A stretch of 21,729 bases of DNA, from NCBI GenBank assembly GCA_002449665.1, contig DJXH01000006.1, positions 1-21,729 of the forward strand, read 5' to 3'. The DNA is from Bacteroidales bacterium UBA7009. Lineage in GTDB: Bacteria; Bacteroidota; Bacteroidia; Bacteroidales; Paludibacteraceae. The notes beneath the pieces were generated by a model. It ran no database searches. It saw nothing but the letters and a program-made list of their open reading frames with translations, and had not been told where the DNA came from. Positions within the stretch are counted from its first letter, which is position 1. Each line of letters begins with the position of its first letter. The position numbers and the translations under genes are program-made. Positions 15,865-21,729 of this stretch are shown here, in pieces.

Positions 15865-17223
15865 TTAGTCTTTTTGTTCCGTTTTCTTTCCGTATTCGGG
15901 GTCAATGGTAGGCTGTACCATCTTGCTCACTACCACCGTCATAAAGCACAGCAGCATCACAAGGGCAAAGAAAAGCGTATATCCGAGGCTCTCCTGTACG
16001 TAGCCTGCCATAGCCCCCGGGAGCATCATACCGAGAGCCATAAAGGCTGTGCACAGAGCATAGTGGGAGGTCTGCCTTTCGCCCTGCGAGAAATACATCA
16101 GGTAGAGCATATACGCCGTAAAGCCGAAGCCGTAGCCGAACTGCTCCAACGCCACTGCCATACCGAGATAAAGCAGGTTATGCGTGGGGTAGATACACAA
16201 GATAAGATACACTATATCAGGCAGCGTTATGGCGGCTACCATCAGCCACAAGGCTTTCCTCAACCCCACACGCGAGGCATAGATGCCGCCGAGTATGCCG
16301 CCTGCAAGCAGATCAATCACACCTGCCATACCGTATATTATGCTGTACTGCTCAAGCGTTATACCTATGCCGTCGCCGTTGGTGCCAAGCATAAAGGGCG
16401 TTACCATCTTCAGCAGAAAAGCCTCCGGCAGACGGAAAAGCAGCATAAACAGCAGAGCAAAAACGATATGCGGTTTCTTGAAGAAACTGACAAAGACATC
16501 GCCGAAATTGAATGCAAGCGAGTGCTTGCTTTCCTTTTCAGTATCTCCCGACTTTTCATCATCGGTTTTTATCTGCTTTGGCAGCAGTCGGCTGTGCCAC
16601 AGCGTAAGCAGGCAGAACAGTACCGCTGCGGCTGCAAGTGTGTAACTCCAAGCCGCCGGAATACTCCTGCCGTGGGTCTCGAGCCAACCTGCTATAAAGA
16701 CAAGCAGCGAGTTGCAGAAGATGTTGCTCAGGCGGTAAAAGACACTCCGCAGTCCTACGTATGCCGCCTGCTTGTGTTCGTCAAGAGCAAGCATATAAAA
16801 CCCGTCGGCTGCAATATCGTGAGTGGCTGAAGCAAAGGCGGTGATAACAAAGAGTATGAGTGTGAAAGAGAATAGCGACATCGGTGTGTTGCCAGCCTCT
16901 ATTGTCGCCGTGTCAGGGTGGGGAAGAGTGAGCGTAAGCAATATCAGACTTATAGCCACCACAGCCTGCATCGCTACTATCCAGCGGCGTTTGGTCAGGG
17001 TGATGTCCACTATCGGACTCCACAGCGGCTTGAGTGTCCACGGCAGGTAGAGCAGCGAGGTGAAGAGTGCCATCTGCCCGTTAGGTACACCCATCTGCGC
17101 AAAGAGTGCAACGGAGATGTTGTTTACTATAAAATACGGCACACCCTCTGCAAAATACAGTGTCGGCACCCATATCCACGGATTGGGCGCGGTGAATTTG
17201 GTCTTGTCTGTCGTTCTTTCCAT
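15865..17223 (-). CDS. MFS transporter, AmpG-like (muropeptide permease candidate)
   Basis: 452 residues with about 12 transmembrane segments and a hydrophilic central loop (around KQIKTDDEKSGDTEKESKHS). The N-terminal NPWIWVPTLYFAEGVPYFIV, the FTSLLYLPWTLKPLWSPIVD segment after TM2, and TLTKRRW are the pattern seen in AmpG and its Bacteroidota relatives, which import anhydromuropeptides for peptidoglycan recycling. Specificity cannot be proven from sequence; another solute is possible. It is the first gene of the operon with pssA, the nuclease and the PAP2 phosphatase. The upstream gap contains a dyad (17245-17264) but no clear Bacteroidota promoter, so readthrough from ppiD is also possible. 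Confidence 0.82.
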   Translation of the reverse strand: MERTTDKTKFTAPNPWIWVPTLYFAEGVPYFIVNNISVALFAQMGVPNGQMALFTSLLYLPWTLKPLWSPIVDITLTKRRWIVAMQAVVAISLILLTLTLPHPDTATIEAGNTPMSLFSFTLILFVITAFASATHDIAADGFYMLALDEHKQAAYVGLRSVFYRLSNIFCNSLLVFIAGWLETHGRSIPAAWSYTLAAAAVLFCLLTLWHSRLLPKQIKTDDEKSGDTEKESKHSLAFNFGDVFVSFFKKPHIVFALLFMLLFRLPEAFLLKMVTPFMLGTNGDGIGITLEQYSIIYGMAGVIDLLAGGILGGIYASRVGLRKALWLMVAAITLPDIVYLILCIYPTHNLLYLGMAVALEQFGYGFGFTAYMLYLMYFSQGERQTSHYALCTAFMALGMMLPGAMAGYVQESLGYTLFFALVMLLCFMTVVVSKMVQPTIDPEYGKKTEQKD

Positions 17224-17244
17224 TTTTGCCCGTTTTTTTGTTCC

Positions 17245-17264
17245 GACCGTTATATATATCGGTC
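17245..17264. promoter_or_regulatory. Inverted repeat upstream of the AmpG-like gene
   Basis: GACCG (17245-17249) and CGGTC (17260-17264) flank a TATATA-rich centre, about 20 nt upstream of the MFS start. It could be an operator or a leader hairpin. No TAnnTTTG element is present on the minus strand here. Confidence 0.35.
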
Positions 17265-17277
17265 TTTCTCTTTATAT

Positions 17278-17316
17278 AATAATGGTACGGATGCTATCAG
17301 TACCCGTACCATTATT
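17278..17316 (-). terminator. 13-bp perfect hairpin after ppiD (probable terminator)
   Basis: AATAATGGTACGG (17278-17290) pairs perfectly with CCGTACCATTATT (17304-17316) around a 13-nt loop, starting 17 nt after the ppiD stop. No T-run follows on either strand, so this is a strong hairpin but not a classic intrinsic terminator; it may also act as an attenuator or an mRNA 3'-end stabiliser before the AmpG-like gene. Confidence 0.6.
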
Positions 17317-17332
17317 GTGCTTATATAACCGA

Positions 17333-19336
17333 TTATTGGAAGTTAAAACGATTGTCAGTTACCTCTGTGTTGTCTTCCACATAGCTTATAATCTGATAGT
17401 TCAGGTAGCTGTAGCGGTTGTTGAGTTGGCGTATTTCAGCATCCTTGTCCATCTCGCCTTCGGCTGTCGTCTTCGCGCCTGCTACTATCATATACACGCC
17501 TGCATTGCCTTGTATGGGTTGGCTTACCTTGCCCTCTTCCATAGCAAATGCAGTACCTATTACAGCAGGCTCTGCGCCTACGTTACCGAAGCGGTACGAA
17601 CCGAAAGTAACGCCGTTGGCGGTCTGAACGGTGGTGTTGAATTTCTCGGCAGCCTGCTCAAGACTTGTTGCTTCTGCCATCTCTTTTTTCAGCATCTCGG
17701 CTTTTGCGTTGTTGGTGGCTTTGAGTCTGAGTTCGGTCTCCACTTCGCTCAGCGGTCTGTACTCGTCTTCGTTCACCTGTGTAAGCACTGCCACTACGTA
17801 TTGCTGACCGCACTCGAATACGTCGCTCACTTGTCCTTCTTTAGCCTCAAATGCCCAGCGTACAATGTTGCGGCTTGCTGTCAGACTGCCTGCCTTGTCG
17901 CTGTTCTTGGTGAGGTTGTATGCGGGATAGAGAGTGAGGTTCTGCTCTTTGGCGGAAGTACGCAGTTGCTCCTCCGTCTGGTTGGCTACTACAAACTGCT
18001 TGGCTTGGTTATAAAGGGCGGAGTAGGTGCGGCTGCTCGGTGTAACCTTGCGCTCAAGTATGGCAAGTTTCACTTTCGGAGTGGCTTTGGCTACATCCAT
18101 TACCTCAAAGGTCTGTTCGCCTGCACCCATATCTACGCTAAAGCGTGTGCCTTTCTTTGCTGCGAATGCAGGTTCGGAAATCTGCTTGGGCAGCATCGTC
18201 TCCGTTACCCAACCTATCTCGTTGTCCTCTTCGTCCTCTGCCGTTGCAACGGCTTTCAGTTTGACGGAGTCGGGCATATTGTAGCCGCACTCCACTATGC
18301 GTGCCATACTGTAGGTGTCATCGGTCAGAGTGATGTCGGTAGTGGCGTCTTTCTTCGCATCCTTTCCGAAAGCAAAGTCTTTGTATTTTTCAGGAACGGT
18401 TGTTTCCGAGTAGTTGCGACCGTCGTAGAGTACATCAGAGTTGCTGTTTACCACGAGTGCCAAGTCGTCGGTGGTGGTGAATTCCTGTTTGAGGTCTTCC
18501 ATAGCCTTGAGGGTCTGTGCAAAGTCTTCCTCGGAGGGCTTGATGTCGAAGGTTATGTACTCGATGGCACGATTGGGGGTCTGCTTGTACAGCGGACGGC
18601 GTTGCTCATAGAGTTTGCGCACCTCTTTCTTGCTTACCGTTACGAGCGAGTCGGCAATAGCGGAGTAGGGGCGTGATACATATTGTACGTCCATGCTCTG
18701 CTGGCGGGCGTTGTAAGCCTGCTGTGCATCAAGGCTGTTGGCGGTGATGAGGTTTTCCGTGAGGTTGGAGTATTTCTCCTGAAGGTGTGTCAGGCGAACG
18801 GCGTTCTCCCAATACATCCAGTAGCTCTTTGCCTGACGCATGTTGTCGTTCTGTCCGTCATCTTCGGCAGTCTCAATCTGTTGCAGGAAACGCACGAGGT
18901 TATCGCGACTGAATTCGCCGTTCTCGTCGTAGAAGGCGCGGCGGGTCTTTATCAGCTGGTGAGGCTCAGCACCTATACATAGTTCGCTCAGTTCGTCGGC
19001 TGTGATATCCATACCTATCTTCTCTGCCTGTGCGCCGAGAGAGTAGTTCATCAGCATCATTTGCCATACCTGATTGCGTATCTGGCTGTAGGTCTGCTCG
19101 TCAAAGTCGCTGCGACCGGACTCGATCTTATACACCTCCGTCAGTTGCTCACGCGCTGCCTCATACTCGGTGTAGTGAATACTGTGACCCGCAATCTCGC
19201 CTACATACTCGCGGTCGCGATGGAAGAAACTGCTGCTTGAGTTAAAAAAGTCTCCTAAAATAAATGCTAACATAGCCACACCTACCACTATGAGCAGGAA
19301 TGTACCATGGTTTCTGATTTTTTGTAAAGTTGCCAT
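17333..19336 (-). CDS. ppiD: PpiD/SurA-N type periplasmic folding chaperone with a reduced PPIase domain
   Basis: 667 residues; Bacteroides PpiD proteins are, as I recall, somewhat over 700. MATLQKIRNHGTFLLIVVGVAMLAF, continuing to GDFFNSS, is a short cytoplasmic tail, one membrane anchor (about 12-30) and the start of the periplasmic part. The SurA-N-like helical domain (about 40-260) includes VGEIAGHSIHYTEYEAA and DENGEFSRDNLVRFLQQ. Where the central parvulin domain should be, the sequence goes from MPDSVKLKAV (about 355) within some 15 residues to EIGWVTETM and EPAFAAKKG. The ARHIL strand and most of the catalytic core are missing, so prolyl isomerase activity is unlikely. A second parvulin-like, C-terminal half follows. 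It should assist folding of proteins leaving the Sec translocon. It has its own promoter. Confidence 0.88.
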   Translation of the reverse strand: MATLQKIRNHGTFLLIVVGVAMLAFILGDFFNSSSSFFHRDREYVGEIAGHSIHYTEYEAAREQLTEVYKIESGRSDFDEQTYSQIRNQVWQMMLMNYSLGAQAEKIGMDITADELSELCIGAEPHQLIKTRRAFYDENGEFSRDNLVRFLQQIETAEDDGQNDNMRQAKSYWMYWENAVRLTHLQEKYSNLTENLITANSLDAQQAYNARQQSMDVQYVSRPYSAIADSLVTVSKKEVRKLYEQRRPLYKQTPNRAIEYITFDIKPSEEDFAQTLKAMEDLKQEFTTTDDLALVVNSNSDVLYDGRNYSETTVPEKYKDFAFGKDAKKDATTDITLTDDTYSMARIVECGYNMPDSVKLKAVATAEDEEDNEIGWVTETMLPKQISEPAFAAKKGTRFSVDMGAGEQTFEVMDVAKATPKVKLAILERKVTPSSRTYSALYNQAKQFVVANQTEEQLRTSAKEQNLTLYPAYNLTKNSDKAGSLTASRNIVRWAFEAKEGQVSDVFECGQQYVVAVLTQVNEDEYRPLSEVETELRLKATNNAKAEMLKKEMAEATSLEQAAEKFNTTVQTANGVTFGSYRFGNVGAEPAVIGTAFAMEEGKVSQPIQGNAGVYMIVAGAKTTAEGEMDKDAEIRQLNNRYSYLNYQIISYVEDNTEVTDNRFNFQ

Positions 19337-19424
19337 AATGTATTTTTAGTTTATTATTTCCTTCTGCTGTCGTTATCTTGTTCTTGTTTTGCCCCTGTTA
19401 TGGTCTTCTGCACAAAATAACGCG

Positions 19425-19455
19425 CAAAGGTAATGCAAATTTATGTATTGTGCAA
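19425..19455 (-). promoter_or_regulatory. Bacteroidota-type promoter for ppiD
   Basis: On the minus strand: TTG (-33, 19453-19455) in the context CTTGCACAAT, a 20-nt gap, then TACCTTTG (-7) at 19425-19432. The start of transcription would be near 19418, giving a leader of about 80 nt before the ppiD ATG. It is close in sequence to the dnaX promoter. Confidence 0.8.
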
Positions 19456-19489
19456 GATTATGCGTTTTTTTTGCAAAATCTTACACAAT
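19447..19489. promoter_or_regulatory. Long imperfect stem-loop covering the ppiD -33 element
   Basis: ATTGTGCAAGATT (19447-19459) and AATCTTACACAAT (19477-19489) pair at 12 of 13 positions. After one A/A mismatch, TGC/GCA (19461-19463 / 19473-19475) add three more pairs around a T-rich loop. The arm nearest ppiD contains the -33 element. It may be an operator, or a small degenerate inverted-repeat element that supplied the promoter. Confidence 0.6.
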
Positions 19490-19495
19490 TTATAA

Positions 19496-19526
19496 CAGAA
19501 AAAGCGGGTATTACCCGCTTTTTCTG
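19496..19526 (-). terminator. Intrinsic terminator (possibly bidirectional) after the OB-fold lipoprotein gene
   Basis: CAGAAAAAGCGGGTA (19496-19510) is the exact reverse complement of TACCCGCTTTTTCTG (19512-19526), one base apart. The G/C-rich core GCGGG/CCCGC is followed by a T5 run on either strand. It begins 26 nt downstream of the lipoprotein stop codon. Confidence 0.9.
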
Positions 19527-19552
19527 TTTATTTAGTTTGTCAAGCAGCACTT

Positions 19553-20953
19553 TTATGCCGGTTCTTCGCCTTCGTCGCCGCCTTCAATAGGCTTGCCGCC
19601 GAGACCGCCTTCTTCGCCATTGCCTTCGCCGCCTTCTTCGCCGCTGTTAATGCTGATAAGGTATGCGCTGCCTACCTGCGGGTTTTCGTTATATACGGTG
19701 CGAAGTCCTTTGATAGTGATTTTGTCGCCTTTCTTAAGACCCATATCTTTGGAGAACGTGCCGCCCTTTTCGGCTGCTATACCATATACATATACGGAAC
19801 CGGTCTCGTCAACGAGCATAAAGTCACCGTATTTCTCCATCTCAAATTTCATCTTGTCGCCGTCGCAACCCTCATCGGTTATGGTGCCGGTCAGTTCATA
19901 CCAGTCGTAGTTGGATGCGCCTGCTGCAAGAAACTCTGCAATAGTTACTTTGCCTTTCTCCACGTCGGCGGGTTTAACCACTTCTTGACCGTCAATATAT
20001 GCTTTGCTTACTTCTTTTACACCTGCTACGCTAAAGTATTTTTCAAGCGTACCGTAGAGCAGTACCTCCTTGCCGAGGTTGCCGGGGTTGTCCTGCAGGT
20101 TTACAAGGTCGCGTATGTAGCCTTTGGGAAGAGCAACCGGAATAACATTGTCTATGTTTGTTTCCTCTGCATTGGCTGCAATGATAAGGTTGGTAGCAAC
20201 GGCTGCTGCTTCAAACTTCGCGCCGTTGGCAAGGTTCTTGCCGTCAACTACACCTACTATATAACCTTTTACCCAGTGGGGACCTTTGCTTGTGCTGTTC
20301 AGTTTCTGTACATCGGCTACGGTATAAGGTTTCTCCTGTGTGCCGTCGTTGTCGTTGTCAAGTTCAGGTATTTCGGGGGCTTTGCCGAAGTTTGAGTTGC
20401 TCGATGCTACCATGTATCCGCGGTCGGTGTCGCCGCTGCCCGGGGTCTCAATAGTTCCGTTGTAGTTGGTTATGTATGTGTATATTACTACATAGTCACC
20501 TACCTGCACTTCGTCAAGGCTGCCAAACTGTTTTTTGTCTTTGCCGGCATAAATCTGATAGCCGTAGAAATCGTCCTTGTCAAAAGTCATCTCGCCCTCT
20601 GCGCCTTTGTACATCTTCTCCGACATATAGAACAGAGCATTGCCGTAGTTATTCATACCGTCGGCGTGCTTGCTTGCGAGTTTCTTAATCCAACCGTGGA
20701 TATAGTACTTCTGCTCCGTTACCTGTCCGCTCTGAAGTTCAGCACCAATGGCGCGCGCTTCGCTTACGGTGATAGCGCCTTCGGGCAGTACTATGCTTTC
20801 AGGCATATTGATGGCTTCAGACGTAGTTGTGCCGTTTCCGTTGTTGCCGTTCCCCGGACCGTCTGTGTTGTTGGTCGGAACATTAGGCTTACAAGCGGCA
20901 AAACTCAAGGCTGCCGCCATTGCTAAAAACGAGAAAAATTTTACCGTTTTCAT
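19553..20953 (-). CDS. Lipoprotein with three OB-fold-like segments (DUF6359-like centre) and acidic Gly/Glu tail
   Basis: 466 residues from the ATG at 20951-20953. A start 48 nt further out is in frame but would sit almost at the transcription start. The signal peptide MKTVKFFSFLAMAAALSFAAC has its lipobox at Cys21, then a Gly/Asn/Thr-rich linker. Three beta-rich segments follow: about 82-182 (YYIHGWIKK ... VGDYVVIYTYI), about 205-322 (EKPYTVADVQKLN ... KGYIVGVVDGKNL ... GKEVLLYGTLEKYF, resembling DUF6359) and about 333-436 (YELTGTITDE ... GDFMLVDETGSVYVYGI ... KGDKITIKG). They repeat the OB-fold pattern used in Bacteroidota surface proteins. The last 30 residues are nearly all Gly and Glu. 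Function unknown; surface exposure is plausible. Confidence 0.85.
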   Translation of the reverse strand: MKTVKFFSFLAMAAALSFAACKPNVPTNNTDGPGNGNNGNGTTTSEAINMPESIVLPEGAITVSEARAIGAELQSGQVTEQKYYIHGWIKKLASKHADGMNNYGNALFYMSEKMYKGAEGEMTFDKDDFYGYQIYAGKDKKQFGSLDEVQVGDYVVIYTYITNYNGTIETPGSGDTDRGYMVASSNSNFGKAPEIPELDNDNDGTQEKPYTVADVQKLNSTSKGPHWVKGYIVGVVDGKNLANGAKFEAAAVATNLIIAANAEETNIDNVIPVALPKGYIRDLVNLQDNPGNLGKEVLLYGTLEKYFSVAGVKEVSKAYIDGQEVVKPADVEKGKVTIAEFLAAGASNYDWYELTGTITDEGCDGDKMKFEMEKYGDFMLVDETGSVYVYGIAAEKGGTFSKDMGLKKGDKITIKGLRTVYNENPQVGSAYLISINSGEEGGEGNGEEGGLGGKPIEGGDEGEEPA

Positions 20954-21013
20954 GATAATGATTTTGTTGAGTTTATAATTTGTGTATTGTGAGTTTCCCA
21001 CATATTACCGCTG

Positions 21014-21044
21014 CAAAAGTACATTGTTTGTGCCGTTTGTGCAA
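21014..21044 (-). promoter_or_regulatory. Bacteroidota-type promoter for the OB-fold lipoprotein
   Basis: On the minus strand: TTG (-33, 21042-21044) in CTTGCACAAA, a 20-nt gap, then TACTTTTG (-7, 21014-21021). Transcription would begin near 21007, about 55 nt before the chosen ATG, which supports the start at 20953. Confidence 0.8.
21026..21042. repeat. Tandem GTTTGTGC direct repeat in the lipoprotein promoter spacer
   Basis: GTTTGTGC at 21026-21033 and at 21035-21042, separated by a single C. It fills much of the region between the -33 and -7 elements and touches the -33, so it could be a regulator site. Confidence 0.5.
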
Positions 21045-21113
21045 GCCGCCAAGACCAAAATGGACCACTTGAATATCCAAATGTGAGAAATTTACAAAAA
21101 GTTGTAGCAAAAA

Positions 21114-21144
21114 TTTGTCAATTAAAATTTATGTCGTACCTTTG
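21114..21144 (+). promoter_or_regulatory. Bacteroidota-type promoter for infC
   Basis: TTTG (-33) at 21114-21117, a 19-nt gap, then TACCTTTG (-7) at 21137-21144. The leader to the infC start would be about 58 nt. It is divergent from the lipoprotein promoter about 70 nt away. Confidence 0.8.
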
Positions 21145-21194
21145 CACGCTATTTGATACGTATAATCAATTATCCCTATTACTAACTAAACTTT

Positions 21195-21200
21195 AGGAGG
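21195..21200 (+). promoter_or_regulatory. Strong Shine-Dalgarno AGGAGG deciding the infC start
   Basis: A full AGGAGG lies 8 nt before the ATC at 21209. It is the only consensus Shine-Dalgarno at proper spacing that I found in the window, in a phylum where most genes lack one. Confidence 0.85.
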
Positions 21201-21208
21201 ACAAAACT

Positions 21209-21729
21209 ATCGTTACACCGCAAAAGACCCCTGTACGTAGAGGCGGTCGTGTTGAGAAAGAATTGCCTAACAGGATAAACGACAATATCCGTGGCGTGAA
21301 AGAAGTGCGCCTTGTCGGCGACAATGTAGAGCAAGGTATCTATACTTTCGAGCAGGCTATGCACATTGCAGATGCCCAGAATCTTGACCTTGTGGAAATT
21401 TCGGCAAGTGCCGTCCCCCCCGTATGCAGGGTGATTGATTATCAGAAGTTCCTCTATCAGAAGAAACGCAAAGAGAAAGAGCAGAAACAGAACTCCAAGA
21501 AGGTTGATATAAAAGAGATTCGTTTCGGTCCGCAGACCGACGAGCACGACTATAACTTCAAGCTCAAGCACGCCGAGGAGTTCTTGAAGGACGGCAACAA
21601 AGTGAAGGCATACGTCTTCTTCCGTGGCAGAAGTATTCTGTTCAAAGACCAGGGCGAACTGCTGCTTGCCCGTTTCTGCAACGACCTTGAGGCTGTCGGC
21701 AAACCCGAAGCTATGCCCAAACTTGAAGG
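21209..21729 (+). CDS. infC: Translation initiation factor IF3, 3' end outside window, AUC start
   Basis: 173 codons are visible; the gene runs off the window. IF3 binds the 30S subunit, checks start-codon/initiator tRNA pairing and blocks 50S joining. The N-domain has NRINDNIRGVKEVRLVG and LDLVEISASAVPPVCRVIDYQKFLYQ; the linker is Lys-rich (KKRKEKEQKQNSKK); the C-domain begins IKEIRFGPQTDEHDYNFKLKHA with VKAYVFFRGRS. The frame has a TAG at 21194-21196 and no ATG, GTG or TTG between it and conserved sequence. The ATC 8 nt after AGGAGG is therefore the start. Rare AUU/AUC starts are the known basis of IF3 autoregulation. rpmI and rplT usually follow; thrS is not directly upstream here. Confidence 0.95.
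   Translation, partial: MVTPQKTPVRRGGRVEKELPNRINDNIRGVKEVRLVGDNVEQGIYTFEQAMHIADAQNLDLVEISASAVPPVCRVIDYQKFLYQKKRKEKEQKQNSKKVDIKEIRFGPQTDEHDYNFKLKHAEEFLKDGNKVKAYVFFRGRSILFKDQGELLLARFCNDLEAVGKPEAMPKLE

Noticed and set aside
15856..16830. Plus-strand open frame of about 324 codons opposite the AmpG-like gene
   Set aside because: Shadow of a membrane-protein gene; low-complexity His/Gln-rich product and no start context.
17060..18676. Long plus-strand open frame (about 538 codons) opposite ppiD and the start of the AmpG-like gene
   Set aside because: It is antisense to two well-recognised genes. Its protein is a Cys/His/Val-rich jumble with no domain, and it arises from the reversed codon pattern of ppiD.
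20954..21001. Alternative upstream start of the OB-fold lipoprotein (16 more codons)
   Set aside because: It is only a few bases from the predicted transcription start, and would place polar residues before the lipoprotein signal peptide.

Overview
This window looks like chromosomal DNA of a member of the Bacteroidales (phylum Bacteroidota). Four promoters match the Bacteroidota consensus (TTG or TTTG, a 19-20 nt gap, then TAnnTTTG). Most genes lack a Shine-Dalgarno and have an A/T-rich stretch before the start instead. A tail resembling a type IX secretion (T9SS) sorting signal and a menaquinone prenyltransferase fit the same assignment. I cannot name a genus.

Region 1 (1-3797, plus strand) is an accessory patch. 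It holds the 3' four fifths of an MmeI-type DNA adenine methyltransferase/restriction protein. Next is a HUH/Y1 (REP-associated, RAYT-like) transposase with a C-terminal domain that looks DprA/Rossmann-like. Last is a 68-bp near-perfect copy of the methyltransferase 3' end. Both genes carry short in-frame tandem repeats.

Region 2 (3798-12966, plus strand) is a long co-directional run behind one good promoter: dnaX, a YgiQ-type radical SAM enzyme, an M23 (LytM) peptidase, menA, a short-chain dehydrogenase, a 51-residue rubredoxin, an outer-membrane beta-barrel, an S41 protease lipoprotein, and a short secreted ORF whose T9SS-like tail lies in the wrong frame. Gaps are 0-57 nt, so much of it may be one transcript.

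Region 3 (12956-17223, minus strand) converges on region 2 and is a tight four-gene operon. In transcription order it encodes an AmpG-like MFS permease, PssA (phosphatidylserine synthase), a secreted endonuclease I and a PAP2 phosphatase. The spacings are 8 nt, an ATGA overlap, and a 41-nt overlap. It combines envelope recycling, phospholipid synthesis and an exported nuclease.

Region 4 (17278-21001, minus strand) has two singly transcribed envelope genes: a PpiD-like chaperone whose parvulin core seems deleted, and a lipoprotein with three OB-like segments and an acidic Gly/Glu tail. Each has its own promoter. A strong intrinsic terminator and a large stem-loop separate them.

Region 5 (21114-21729, plus strand) is the start of infC (translation initiation factor IF3). 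It has its own promoter, the only strong Shine-Dalgarno in the window, and an AUC start codon. It is cut by the window end.

I saw no tRNA, rRNA, CRISPR array, phage genes or complete insertion sequence. The best candidates for something little described are the RAYT/DprA-like fusion flanked by methyltransferase repeats, the parvulin-less PpiD, and the stem-loop over the ppiD promoter.
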